This document shows, piece after piece, positions 1 through 13,178 of a stretch of DNA of 64,000 bases (the stretch's first letter is position 1; the number at the start of each line of letters is the position of its first letter). The stretch lies in the NCBI GenBank assembly GCA_963969345.1, contig OZ017768.1, positions 10,208,193-10,272,192 of the forward strand. The letters run 5' to 3'. Made by a program: the position numbers and the translations under genes. The notes under the pieces were generated by a model. The model was not told the origin of the DNA, did no database searches, and saw only the letters and a program-made list of their open reading frames with translations. This DNA comes from Turbatrix aceti. Lineage: Eukaryota > Nematoda > Chromadorea > Rhabditida > Panagrolaimidae.

Positions 1-2102
1 GTTAGTCACATCACACATTTATGTACACGTAAACAAACCACATCGTGGACGAGACCCCCGCCCGCCCCCTGTTTCATGAAGACAGACGGAGAAGCGGAAG
101 CGGGAGAGAAAGTCTGGCGCACTAACAAGAGGTCATATATCTCGTTGATACATATATCTGTTATGTTGCGCTACATAGCTTAGAAACAAAGTGTTTTGTC
201 AAAAACAATGAAGGACAATGATTGTATATAATTTACAACACGCATGAGGACCCTGCTCTGGGGTAAAAAGAAGAACAACATGTGATAAATTTGACATAAG
301 TAAAGCACAAAGCACAATCGGAACTTGCAACGAAAAAATATTGAGGAGATCCAAAAATATGTAAAGGTTCTTTAACGAAAACAAATTCTCTTTTCGAGAC
401 CGTAGAAATGATTTTGGCTGTCATTTACCTGAAATCAGCTTCACAACAAGCTTTTACAAATTTCAGAAGCAAATTTGTGAGAACGCATAAAACGCCTTCA
501 ATAAAAGAAAATCGCCAGAGTAAAAGAAAACTCAAAACTGAAATTCAAAGCAAAAGATCAACAAAAAGAAAGGAAACGGGACACCACATATGGACTCAAG
601 CTGACTGAGGAGCACAATTTGTAAAACGCGACCAGCCTCACACCCTTTTTCCCAAAAAGGATTCGAGTCCTGTCCCGTTCGTTGGTCGGTAATGGATCGA
701 CGTGAGGGGTGACTCCAATGTTTACTTCTTTGCTCGGTCGCTTCCTATCAGCAGCCCAGAGTCTCTCTCCCCCCTTCCCATGGCCAGGTTCTTTTTGAGG
801 AATGAAAAAAATGTACAAAAAAAATAATTTTTTGCATTTTTTTCGAAAGGAAAAAAAATGTTTTAGTTTCTGTTAGAAAGATCGGAGGTTTTTTATACTT
901 TTTTGTATTCAAATACAAAGTTCTGAACCATGCGTCTAACTTTGTGCGTACGCCAAAAAAAAGAGCTAACTCCAAACACAATTTCTGCGCGGTTAATAAG
1001 ATTTTAGAACACCAGTCAAACATACCAAAAAAATGAACGTAGTTTTTGTTCCGAAAAAATGACAGTTTGAGAAAAGAAAACTGATTTAGACATTTTTTTG
1101 GAAATAAAAAAACTGTTTTTCATTGTAAAACGAATTTAAAAAATCGTTTTTCATTTTCCTAAATCGATTGAACATTCATTACGCATCGCTTTATCAAAAA
1201 ACACTGATGTGACACACGCGATTTTCTGTCAGGAAGTCAATTGGGTGAAAAGAAATACAATCCATGCGAAAAATTTGTGAATCATCGTGATAGTATTTAT
1301 TTACCGGGTAAATAAAACGAAGAAAGGCGGAGCAGTAATCAGAGCAAATGCAAAAAGGGCTCGATTCAGTAACAGAGACCAGCCCGATAGGTGTTGTGAT
1401 CGATTAATTGGCTCGTTTAGGGCTAACTAAGTGACTGGTATAGGAAGGGGATGGATGAGCAGATGTTCCCCGCTGCTTGATTTTTTTTGCGATCGAAAAA
1501 GAAAGAGACACGATTTTTTTCTTTTTTTCTTTGTAGCTTGTCTGGTTCTCGCTTTGTCACCTCGGTCTTTATAAATCTCCAAAGAAAGCTTGGAGGGGGG
1601 TTATTGTTGCGGTAAAAAAAAAACAGAGATGCAAATGATTGAAAAAACGAGATCGAAAATTGCATTAGAATTGCGGAAGCGTGCTTTTTTTTGTTGCCGA
1701 AAAACGATATTCATTTTTTAATTAAAATAAACACATTTTTTTAAATGCGTCATAAACACACAAAAAATCTAAATAAGAAAAAATTATTTTTTTTACAAAA
1801 AAATGTGCAAAAAAATGTAATGTGATATTATCCAAAAAAAATTTTTTCAAACTAAAAACTTTTTTCTATATGTATTTGTAAAAAATGCTTTTCCACGCAT
1901 TTTTTACATTAATAATGTACCGTAACCCTATTTATGACGCCAAAAAAATTAACTAAATAGTATGATAACAAGTTCATTTTCATTTACTGACAGACACATT
2001 ATCATAAAATTGGTCAAACAACAAGGCACAATGGTATTGATACAATTTGAGGTTAGTCTCAACGATGTCCTTGAGTCGATTTGTGATGCAGGCGTTAGGG
2101 TC
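1..2102. other. Gene-free AT-rich stretch
   Basis: No reading frame here looks coding. The short open frames are low-complexity, rich in Lys, Phe and Asn, and have no plausible splice partners. Long A and T homopolymers are frequent. The right end (about 1950-2102) is probably the 3' untranslated region of the neuropeptide gene, which is transcribed leftward and stops at 2103. Confidence 0.6.
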
Positions 2103-2621
2103 TTACTTGCCACCGGGACGAAGACCCCAACGGCCGGAAGCCATGTCGCGCTTCTCGATGAGGGAATCTTCGGGCGCTGCATTCAGGGAACGTTTGCCAG
2201 GGCGAAGGCCCCAACGTCCGCTGGCCAAGTTGCGCTTTTTGATGAGAGAATCTTCCGACTGGACAATCAGGGAACGTCGGCCAGGGCGAAGACCCCAACG
2301 TCCGCTAGCCAAGTTGCGCTTCTGCAAGAAAGAATCTTCCGGCTGGATATCCAGGGAGCGTTTACCAGGGCGCAGGCCCCAACGTCCGCTAGCCAAGTTT
2401 CGCTTCTGCACGAAAGAGTCTTCTGGTGCGGCATTCAGGGAACGTTTGCCAGGGCGAAGACCCCAACGTCCGCTGGCCAAGTTACGCTTTTCGAAGCGAG
2501 AACCTGGCTGGGCGTCAAGAGATCGCTTCTTGACATGCTCCTCGAATAGCGGCTCGCCAGAAACAACGGGAAGTGAAGCAATGAAAGCAAGAAAGATGAG
2601 ATACGTGCTTGCACGGGCCAT
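2103..2621 (-). CDS. RPamide-type neuropeptide precursor (five copies of a GRWGLRPG-amide peptide)
   Basis: This is a 172-residue secreted precursor in one uninterrupted exon. Residues 1-22 form a signal peptide (hydrophobic core LIFLAFIASLPVV) ending near SG|EP. The rest is five 28-residue repeats. Each holds NLASGRWGLRPG (DMASGRWGLRPG in the last) at residues 47-58, 75-86, 103-114, 131-142 and 159-170. Copies 1-4 are cut out by KR before and KR or RR after, with the terminal Gly giving a C-terminal amide. The last copy ends GGK, so its processing may differ. Spacers of the form SLNAAPEDSFVQ are also conserved between repeats. The GRxGxRPG core matches the nematode RPamide group (C. elegans nlp-2, nlp-22, nlp-23, nlp-46), whose products include ligands of GnRH/AKH-like receptors. 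The Trp after GR is unusual among the members I know. The start is the only Met that gives a signal peptide. The exact orthologue is not assignable by eye. Confidence 0.93.
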   Translation of the reverse strand: MARASTYLIFLAFIASLPVVSGEPLFEEHVKKRSLDAQPGSRFEKRNLASGRWGLRPGKRSLNAAPEDSFVQKRNLASGRWGLRPGKRSLDIQPEDSFLQKRNLASGRWGLRPGRRSLIVQSEDSLIKKRNLASGRWGLRPGKRSLNAAPEDSLIEKRDMASGRWGLRPGGK

Positions 2622-2636
2622 TGTTTTTGGTAAGGT

Positions 2637-2687
2637 CTAATAAAATTAAAAAAGGGAATCTTGAAAACTAAATACAAAACCACCTAC
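2637..2687 (-). other. Candidate 51-nt intron in the 5' UTR of the neuropeptide gene
   Basis: Read leftward, GTAGGT at 2687 forms a good donor and TTTTATTAG ending at 2637 an acceptor, 15 bases before the start codon. The 51-base size matches other short introns in the window. The acceptor could instead be a spliced-leader addition site. Confidence 0.4.
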
Positions 2688-5600
2688 CACTTGACAAAAT
2701 GTCGAATGACTTTGGAAAGATCAAGCCGAAGGAAGGATACGATGGATGTCCGACGAGAAAGACTACGAAACAGAAAACCAGCAACGAAGAAAGAAAAATA
2801 CGACTCCAAGAGACGCAAAGACGAAACAAGAGATGCTCGGCGGCTAATGCTTATGTAGTACGGCATCATGCAAATTTGGGTAAAATAGTAAAAAATGCAA
2901 AAATCATATTGAACGCAAGACTGCAAAAATTTGTATTCTTTTTTTTTGTACATTGCATGTTTTTTGTTGTTTGTTTTATATTAGAATTTCTTTTTCACAA
3001 ATTGTTTCGATTGTGGACTTCGTGAAACGCACGAATATATACAAAAAGTGTATTCGTGTAGTCAAAATTGGTTGCGATTGGCGGCCTCTGAATGTTTTTA
3101 GTTTCGTTTTCTTCCTGAATGCAAGTCATACGTCCGTCTTTCTGCAAAAAATGAAATCCAGTATTATTTTTGATATTGTATAACTGACGTTATCCGCTGA
3201 CGGTATTTTTTAAATCTTTTTGCGTGAAAACTTTTGTTTGCTCATATCGGATACGATAGCCTTTGACAAAGGGTTATTTTTGTGAAAAAAAGTCTCATCC
3301 TGAAAGGATAATATTTAGTAAAACAAACCAGACGCGCTTTAGCAGCTCTATTTTATTACTCAACTTCGAAGTCTTTGACGGCAGGATTTATGAATAAGTT
3401 ATATCAAAGTACGGGACTTTTCCTGTCTCTTTTCACAAATATCTGATTAACCACGCAAAAATAGTGTTAGTGTCGTTGAAGTTTTTATTTGTCTGTTTAC
3501 ATTTGGAGCGATGTCAATTGTATTAGGTAGCCGATTTTTATTTCCTTATTTAGGAATAAAGTTTATGATTCTTACATCACTTGCACTGAAGCAAGTTGCA
3601 CTTCATTGACTGTGCCTAGGGGAATTCAACAATATTTTACGCGCTCCGGTTACAGATTTTTTTTAAATTTTAAAATTGAACTAAAATTCGTAAAATTCCA
3701 AAAACTGTTAAACAAATTATTATAAAATTTCTAACATTAAATAAAATGCGCAATATTTAGCACACATTAAACTACTGTACATTTGGTACTACTGTACATT
3801 CCGACAATTATCCCTTTTTATTTTTCCGTCCTGATGTATTTTTGTATTCTAACACGGAAGGAAATAAGCTTTCGCTTCTCTGCAATGCACTTTCGCACAA
3901 TCTTTTGTTAGTCATTCTACCGTAACCCAAAATCTAATTGAATATTTTTTTTTCATTTGAAAACAAAAGAAACCATTCATTGCATTACGTACCGTTTACG
4001 TAAACAAAAAAACGTAGTTTGTCTTTTTGCATTTCACAGACCTGAGTAGAACGCTGAAGCTTCAGATGCGGAAGAGCTCACGCAAAAACCAAAGATACAA
4101 TTGATGTGAGAAAAACGCGAACGAACGCGATTAATGATGTCAAAACTTTATTAGTTTTCTGAAAACTATAAAATTATTTCAGTTTGTATTAACAAAAAAA
4201 TAAATGTGAACGCCTGATGCGGAAATACGTAATTCGTTTTTACAAAGACAAAAGTGATAAATAATTTTGTTTGCTGTCGGCTTGGTCAATGTTACGAGTC
4301 GTGTACCGTATTCATTTATTTGTAAAACAACAAAATGCTTACTGTACAAGACATGTAAATTTGTAAATTTAACACAAATATTTACAAACCCAGGTGTCAT
4401 GTACCGTAAACATTTTTTTATTCTAACAGTTCAAATTTTGCAAAAGTTTATGCGTTCTTCAAATGATTTTCTGTAGAATCAGTTTGAAATTGTTGTAAAA
4501 AGTATCCCTTTTCATACTGATGCTCAGGTGCTAAACGTATGTTTCGAAACTGAAAATCTGGCGCATGCATAATTAGCATTTTTGTCGTTTTTTGGCCGGC
4601 ATCGCACAAATTATTTGACCCATTTTTCGACTAAGAATCTGCAGAAAATAAGCAGAAACTTTTTTTTGATTCATAAACTACAGAGACACCACCATACAAC
4701 CCCAACAAGTTCCATCTAACTAACATAAGCCAGGGATGGCACTGCGTTGATCACAAAAGGGGAGGGGACAATACAACAACAATTGGGTCAGAGCCATATT
4801 CAAATATTCTAGCTTTGTGCTTCGCGCAGCCTCCGCAGAGATCAGGTTCTCAGCGATCAGGTTCGGAGCGACTACGGCAAGTGTGAAAGCCACCCAGAGG
4901 GGCACGATGAAGCGCTCGCATTCTCAAAGGATGCGACAGCCATGACTTTGGGATAAAAACACGCGATGTCGTTTAGGCACCCTTGAAACTTATGTAGATC
5001 TATTTGGTACATGAACATCGGTTTTGGTTATTGCTTCATTTTCATAAAAATGGCCCCTCACATCACTCGCGGAAGCTCTTTTGTGTGACAATTTTTTATC
5101 TTAATTTCTTTGGTTTTTTTGTACCTTTGTTGTTTACCAAATATTTATTTGCGTGGAATTAATTACCTACTCACCTACCGCTCCTAATGCTTCCTTTTCG
5201 TTTTCTGCTCATCAATCTCGCCCATGTGCAAAGATTATCGTATCTCACTCATGCTTCTGCAAATTTACTAATACCATACATAAAATTCTAAATAAATACT
5301 TTTTTACCGTGTTTACCTTTGCTAATTGAGAATATAATCCAGATGCACAAATTGTATTTTATTAACCTTCTGCCGGTAATTTATGAACATTTGTAACTTT
5401 CCTACATTTTTTAAAGAAGTACAAATGAAAATCAGAGTGCGAGGATGTAAAATGATGAAGTGAGCCTCCACTCCTGCAGTTCCCAGTATGTATTTGGTTA
5501 ATCTCGCGACAAATAGAACACTGTAAAGGTTATATTTGCCTCACCACCCCATAAAGTCTGCCGTGTCGTGCCTGCCTCTCGTGATAATTATCCACAGATT

Positions 5601-7515
5601 TGGAATCCTTAAAAAATGAAGGATATGTTGCCGAGATTACGGCAAGGTAGGGGAGGGCAGGGGTGACAGTGATGTTGTTGGGAGCAAAATATTGTAGGTG
5701 TTTACGAGGAACGCTTGTACTGTGAGATAGTAATTTTTTGCACAAGAAAGATACTGTATTCTTGTTTTTATGATAAAAAATGTGTTCTCTAAATTTTTAT
5801 GTAACAAACATTTTTTTGGTTTACATATTACCTACTCACCAAAAAAAATTATGTTTTTCAAATTTTTTTTGTAACATTTTTTAATTTGGAAAAAAAGTCG
5901 GATTTGTTGTTTGATTTTTGCCGCATAATTGCCAAACCCGGAATCTGTCACGCTGATTACTACGAGACGCTTTTTTGTTAAAAAATGTTCTTACAAATTT
6001 TTTTTCATACGCAATTAATTAATGTCGCCTAGGAAAAATTGTGCACTCAAGTTCTGTCATGAGTAATTGCGCGGAAGAGCAGAAGCAACGTATCGTGGGA
6101 TACTGACAATCATCCGTAACATAAAAAATAGAGTACACGCTTTATTCCGTAGGTTTTCTTCCTTGTCTAGTAAATAACGCTTGCTCTATGGGATACAATG
6201 CGCAAGTTTATTTTTCCTGTCTAAAATCCAGAACCCCCCTTTTTTTACAATTCAAGTTTGTTGATGTAATTTTATTTGTTTTTAGTATTAAAAAAGTGTA
6301 GTCAGTCTAACATAAGTCGTCATTCATAAAGGTGTTACACCATAAAAATGTATTATTTTTATGCGTGGAATAAATCTGGCTTGTGACTAAAGATGAAACT
6401 TGAAACTCCGGGCTGGCTGAATGACCGGATATTAGGTGGTATGATGTAACACTTTTTAACACTACAAATAAATTTCATACTTTGTCGCTTCAATTTTTTT
6501 ATTCAATTTTTTTATTTGTCGGGATCAGAAATGTCAACTTGGGAAATCAAAAAACGCAAAAAAATTACACCGTATTTTTATGATGACAAAATTTAAATGG
6601 AAAAATAAAAAATGTCAGTAAAAAAATTTGTCTTTATTTATTATCAGTTTTTGCACGTCCTGTGTTCAAATACAAAAATTTGTTACCTTGGGTCTTCGTA
6701 CCTTGGATCTAGGTGGTTCAAGGAGAGAGCAAAGGGATACAATTTTTTATCCTCGGTGGGATGCGTCGTCTTTCTCACTCGACCTTTCTCACATCTCATT
6801 CTCACAAGAAGGCTTCCTTATTTTACTCGGCAAAACACCGTATTTGGCATTTTTTGTTCGTACTGTTCATTCATTCACAATCTGTGACTTCTCAGTCAAA
6901 ATAAAAAACAAAATACTAACTTTTTTAGTTTTCGGATTTTGCGACCGTTTTCGAATTTTGTTGTTTTTTTGCATAACAAAACAGATTTCACAAATTTTGC
7001 ATTACATGCCATGCGTGGCAAAGAAATTTAAATTTCGGATCAAATATTAGATAAACCACAATCCGTTTAAAAAAAATAAGAAGATTTATGTCTTGACAAC
7101 AATAATTTTATTACTTCGTGCGAATTTGTCAACACGGAACTAAGAAACTATATACATTCTACTTCTTCCACACAATAACCGTGTGCATGTGAGATTAAGA
7201 AATTGCTGAAACAATAGATACATTTAAAAAATACGAATTAAAAAATACAAAAACCAACTTTATATCGCCTTCCTTCCATTTTTGGAACACTTTTTGACTT
7301 TCATAAAATTTTGTATGATCCACTATACAATTACATAAATACGTACGTATTGTGCCTAAACTTTTATATCCCTGTTTTCCAAAAGCACAGATGTTTGCAA
7401 GTGCCAATTTTGCTTACATGGTGCAACAAAAATTTGTTTTGTTGTGCAGACGGAAAACTATCTTGTTCACAAACAATTTGACAATTTTGTTCCAGAAATC
7501 AAACGTGGGAGAAAA

Positions 7516-7563
7516 TTGCGTTTGTTCGTAACCGTGTTTACGAATGAACACGAACAAACGCAA
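7516..7563. repeat. Perfect 14-bp inverted repeat (hairpin)
   Basis: TTGCGTTTGTTCGT at 7516-7529 is exactly complementary to 7550-7563, with a 20-base loop that itself contains a short CGTAA/TTTACG inverted pair. No gene is nearby. It could be a small structured RNA or a chance or relic palindrome. Confidence 0.5.
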
Positions 7564-8875
7564 GCATTCTTCCGTCCCTGGTTCTGACCTTTAGCAAAAC
7601 TATTTTTGACAATCGTTTTTTCCCTGATATGTCATCTCCGGCCAATACTTTTACAGTATGCTTTGTTGTTGTCTCATAACTCCGATTTGTGACCATTGAC
7701 ATCCAAACCCCTAAAGGCACGCGCGACTATTGTATCGAGTAAAAAAATTATTGTTGTTTTTCCATGTTGCCAACGTTGATTTTTGTATCTTCTTCATTGT
7801 TTCGGCCTGCAAAAAAACATGTTTATTTTTTGCCATTTGGCTGTGTGCATTCTACCGCGTGGAGACTATTGTTTAGAAAAAAAGACAAAAAGAAGAAAAG
7901 AAAGAGGTATGTATTTTTACCCTTGGCATTTACAATGATGCTATTACTGGCGATCATAATAAATATTTATTTTCTTTTTTAGGTTTTATTGACCATTTTA
8001 CCTAACCTAACATAAATTTTTTTTGAACTTTAAAAGTTCATTTCTATTATTTGGAAAATGTGATCTTCGTTTTACCTAAAACCAATTTTTCATCTACCGT
8101 AAAAAATAATTGAACAAATTACTTTTTTCTCGACTAAAAAATAATTTTTCATTTCCTACCCCCTCACCGTATAACGTCAGAGTACCCTCTTGAATGACTT
8201 TTCTGTCGAGTCAGTCCTAAATCTCTTCAGTTAGGCTACAAAGTCTAAACCCCTTGCTTCCTGTGTCAGATAAACCGTGGTCATGACTTTCTATTACGTC
8301 TGTGTTTTCTTTGAGGAGAGCACGGCTCTGACGGACGCAACCGTTTTTGCAAATCCGTGACTGGCGTCAAATGGCATATCATTTGGAGTCTGTCTGCTAT
8401 TAAAACTGGTGAAGTGTCTTATCCGATGCGCAATGGTAGCATAAAGGACGTTGCACTGACAGGCTACGTATTTAGCAAAAAGTTCAGTGCAACCAATTTT
8501 TGATTTTGAATTCTCCTGGGGTTGTGCCTAAAATCGTAATGGCAAATTTTTAACTCACTGGTGGGCGTCAGTACAAACACATGGAAAGGATAACACTTTT
8601 GTTTTAATTGGGGATCATTGATACCGACAAAGTTGTATGTAGCTTACAACAAAAAAACAAAAAATCATTTTTCTTAAAACAATTTATTTTTTTGAGTTTT
8701 TGACATCAACGATCATCTGAATTTCAAAAAATGATGCTTGCAAAAAATTGATAATTTAGTGCCCTATTTAAAAAAATATGTAAATGAGCAAGGTCTTGAG
8801 TCCATTTCGTGTCCCTTTAAACACAACAATTGAAAATGAACAAACAAAAAAATTTTCACAAAATAATAAAAATTG

Positions 8876-8999
8876 CAGCCCGGATACCCGTCCTGAAAAC
8901 CCGACATATAAACTTGAAAATTCGAGTTACCGAGCGGAAACTGGGTCGGGAGGGGGGGGTCTGGTTTTCGGACAGGTACCCAGGTACCCGACAGCCTCA
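8876..8999. repeat. Decayed MITE-like repeat with CCCG/GTACC-rich ends
   Basis: The left end (CAGCCCGGATACCCGTCC) and right end (GGTACCCGACAGCC) are imperfect inverted repeats, with complementary CCTGAAAACCCGAC-like and GGTTTTCGGACAGG-like subterminal blocks. The TGTCGGGTACC end resembles the CAGTGTTGTCGGGTAAC terminus of the hAT-type MITE at 44340-44892, so it may be an old relative. No target duplication is recognisable. Confidence 0.35.
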
Positions 9000-11900
9000 T
9001 AACTAATTCAGAAATTGAATGATTAATATTTCCACTGAAGACAGACATCTCATTATAACGCAACAAAAAAAACAACTATTTTGATGTAAATATAATTTTT
9101 TTATGTTTTTATTATTATTATTATTTCACCATTACTCAGTGGTTAGTTATCATTAGACCAGATGTTAGGATTTTTTATGTTTATGAATGTTAATTTTCAA
9201 ATTTTGCTATACGTAAACTTTGATTTCTTGGCATTTTTTCTGTGACGCAAAATTGTTTTTTACGTGTGTTTCAGTTTTTGTCTGGATTAAAAAATATAAA
9301 ATAAATTTTTTTTTATATCTTTTTAGATGCGCATCTATTTTGTCTGCATATCCTACACATTTTTTGATTCACGCATTAAAGGCCACTTTGAAACGAAAAT
9401 TTTTTTGTATGTATGTGTACAGTATACTTTGTTTTGTATCCATATTTTCGCGACGAAAATGTATTAGTATGTAAGTATAGTCTTCGAGGATTACACTGAA
9501 ATATTAGGCCATGCAATGAACTTGCAAACCGAAAAAGATAAAAGAACAAGACAAAATGTTTACCCTTATGTCGATTGGATTTGTACGGGATGTATTATGA
9601 ATTAGTCATCGTAGCGTTCGTTCGGTTTTACGCGCATTTACTTGTATGTGTCGTGCCGTAAACCGGCCTTCTGCTTCAGTTTTGGCATCAATTATGCGCT
9701 TTTATATTTTCATTAAAAGTTTTCCATGTTTTTAAAATTTGTATAATGGCTACATGTGTATAGTATTTTGTTTTAATGCAACATTTGTACGCTACACAGA
9801 CGGTAAACATTTTTTTTTAATTTGGGGTATTCATACCATGACCGATTTTTTATTTGACGTAAAAATATAGAAAGTCAGTGTTTATAAATGCTAAAATTAG
9901 TTCATATTATGTATCTTGTGCCTGACACAGCTTTTGAGTACCCCGCACTTGAAAGTTGCACCGTGGATGAAATATGTTTTTCCGCATAATGGCACCACAG
10001 ACGAGGTGATAGTTCTTTGAATCAACATTTTTCAAATACATATAATACATAATTGGAATATTCAAAAAGGGCAACGAGGGGGGGGGGGTAGTTGAATAGA
10101 ATAAACGGTTGTATATAAATGTTCAGGACAAGGACATTAGCACGCCATATTTGACTTCTGGTCAGCAATAAGTTGTCCAGAGGGGCGAGTACCCGTTTTT
10201 TGTTCGAAAACGAACACTGCCATTTACAATATTTTGTTTTCGAACAAACGCAAACGTTGTTGATCGTGCTCCCAAATGAAAACGTATGTACATACGAACA
10301 GCGATCGTATCGCTTTAGACATCATTGCTTAATCGTAATTTTGTTTTTTTGTTCAAAAAATTTAGCTTTGTTCGTGAAAGATTGCGAACGATTGCCTTTT
10401 TTGGTTCATATTATGTTTTTTCCTCAAAGCAAGTTTTTCTTCAACTGTAAAAATATGGATCACATCCGTATGCCCTGAGGTTTCATTCATACCACCCAAA
10501 GTTCAAAAAACGTGCGGTTATGAAAACGATATGTTTCTTTACACAGGGAAACTTACTCCAACTCTTTTTTTTGTTTTTTTTTCACTTTGCGTCATATTTA
10601 TTTGTTTATCATTTCACACACCCTTAAGATCTTTGCTATCTTTATAATTCTGAAATTTTAAATATTAAAGTTTGACTGAAATATTTTTCACTACAACGAG
10701 TAATTGTGTTACTTTTTTATTTCCACTGTTTGTGAATTTCAAACAGAATAATAAAAATGTTCATCATAAATATTGGATTTTTTTCTGAAACGCAAGAAGA
10801 AATTAGGAATGAATCGTTTTTTTTTCTGCTCCAGACAAAAAAATTGCTAAAAAAATAAACTTGGGAAAATGGGTTTTTTATTTTCCATGTTGATGTTTCT
10901 ACTTTCATAAATATGTTCTGATGTGTACCTAATTTCCCACAGCATTGTTGCAACTTTACAAACATGTAAATTGTATGCATTTTTCTGTACAATACATAGT
11001 GACTTTTGGCACTCTTCTGTGAATGAATTACAGTACAACCATTATGGAAACAAATTTCACACAACACTATTGCAATATCTAAAACATCTAAAAGTTCATG
11101 GATAAATACATACAATATACATAATTTCCCAGGATAGATTAAAATCCAGAATCCACCCCCGCTGGATGGTTTTTACCCCTTGACTTTTCGCATTTTGGAC
11201 TTCCTGCTCCGTGCCATTTCTTGTTCTCGTCTTTGATCTTATCTGCAGGAAGGGGTGTTCTTTTCCTCCTACGCATCCTTAGGCTTTGCTCTCCAAAGTC
11301 AAAGACAAAAAACATCTAATCCAGAATACATAATGTTAGACGACATACAAGTAAATATATTTAATACGTGACAAAATAACATACACGGATATGTTGGCTA
11401 CTTGTTCCACAGACTTGAAGTTAATACTTTTCTTTTTGGGAGACAGATAATCCTGGAAGGAGAGAAGGTAGGGTAGGAGGGGCTGTTGGGCTTTCTAAAT
11501 AAACTCGGAAGAGGTAATGAAAAGCATATCCTCCAAATCTTCTTTGCTGGATATTTTTACTTATTTCATTCATCCTGGCGTCGGAACTTTCGTTTGGCAT
11601 ATCAAGTGTCCCTTTTTTTACTCGCTCTGTGCTTTGGGTGTATCCAACAAAAAATTCAAAGTTGATAGTTCATGCTAACGATATGGTAATCAATTTTTTT
11701 TAACCACTAGTCGATGGATAATTTAAATATTTTTAAGTCCGGTAGAAGACAACTGGCAACATTTTTTTCTTCGTTTTTGGCACGCCTCGCACGTAAAAAT
11801 AGCACGTGTGCGCATGTTGCATGCACTGTTTATCCTGTTTTGGCACCCGTTCGTTTATATATTTTTTCTCTCAAGGGAGGACATTACCATGACTTCAGGC

Positions 11901-13178
11901 AATTTTCTCAAACATTATCTACCGTGCAATCATACGCTCTCATGCATATATAATTTTTATTATTCATTTATTTGCACAACTAACCCCCCCCCTCGTTTTT
12001 ATATTCCCATATTTTTTGCAACAAAAATTTAGAAAAGAATTATTGCAGACAAGTGCAAAGAAAAAAATGTCATAATCTTCTAAATTATTGAAAACAACAT
12101 CTTTTTTTGCTACATCGTTTCCACAAATGCTGCACTTGAAATGTTGGTTTTCTCAATCGCATTTTTTCATTGTTATCACAAATTAATCCTAATCCCTTAA
12201 TGTTCGTATTCTTTTCATTGTTATTCATTTCTTACGGTACAACAACAACGTCATTTATTGGGAAGGCGAGAGGGGGTTAAGTTGAGTCATTAGAAAGAAT
12301 TTGTATTACCATATTGTTTTGCAATGCAAGGCAGAGTGTTTCATTGATAAACATTGTCTATGTCTAGTTATTATAACCTCTTTGATCCGTTGCGTACTAT
12401 GACAACATTTTCATCCTGAATAAAGTGCACCCGTTTTTATAAAATTGTTTTTGTTGGTTTTTATGTGTTTACCGATACCGTAAAAATATTTGACAGTGAT
12501 AATTTTGGAAATTAAACCACCCTGCTCTAATAATTATAAGTCTGCACGCTATTGAATCAAATTTTATACCTTTGTTTCTTTTTTCATTTTTTATCGTAAA
12601 ATATTGCAAATATTTTAAAAAATATAAAATTTGTTTTGTTAATTTTTTCACTGCTCATTCTTGTATATATACAAAAAACTACAAAAAGAAGTTATCGTTT
12701 GCGTCTTTGATTGTTTTTTGTACCCCAAACCGTTCTTTGCTACGTCCTGACTCATTTCTATTACCGTTTTTTTTTTAAATTTGGTTTTTTCTGTATCCAG
12801 CAATACGCCACCCATACTCAAAAAGCCGATTTCCGGCATTGGTTTTTGTTATTCCACGGTTCTTTTCAACATCCAGATGAATAAAAATTACTAAACTGAT
12901 TATTATCCTGCTCATCCCTACAAATTTGATGCACCAAAACATTAGATTTTTTACCAAACTGGAGGTACTGTTATCTCTTGATACATGCCATTTTTTGTAA
13001 CAAAGATTCATACAATCTTGTTTCTTGTTGTTCGACTATTCATTTATGGTACCTAGTGTAGCACCGTAGTATACACATTCCATTTTTCTTCGCCACGCTA
13101 CACTCATGGCTAACCTCTATCTTTTTATTTTTTACACCCCAACATAGTAGAGAGGCGTTGTTATTACCGCTGACGTAA

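Larger units (their letters stand above)
2700..13178. other. Long gene-poor stretch
   Basis: About 10 kb of AT-rich sequence with no convincing exon. A more GC-rich patch at about 4720-4950 has a minus-strand open frame without an ATG start (see rejected items). A perfect 14-bp hairpin lies at 7516-7563, a decayed MITE-like repeat at about 8876-8999, a (TTA)n run near 9110-9126 and an 11-G run at 10078-10088. The rest shows only homopolymers. It may hold distal control elements of the neuropeptide gene, but no specific motif supports that. Confidence 0.55.

Noticed and set aside
600..700. tRNA-like B box (GGATTCGAGTCC)
   Set aside because: The motif is palindromic and no A box or paired acceptor stem lies at tRNA distance on either strand.
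4720..4905. GC-richer open frame (minus) with a signal-peptide-like PLWVAFTLAVVAPNLIAENL
   Set aside because: The frame has no ATG (an in-frame stop lies just upstream), no clear splice partner and no recognisable family. It could be a decayed exon.
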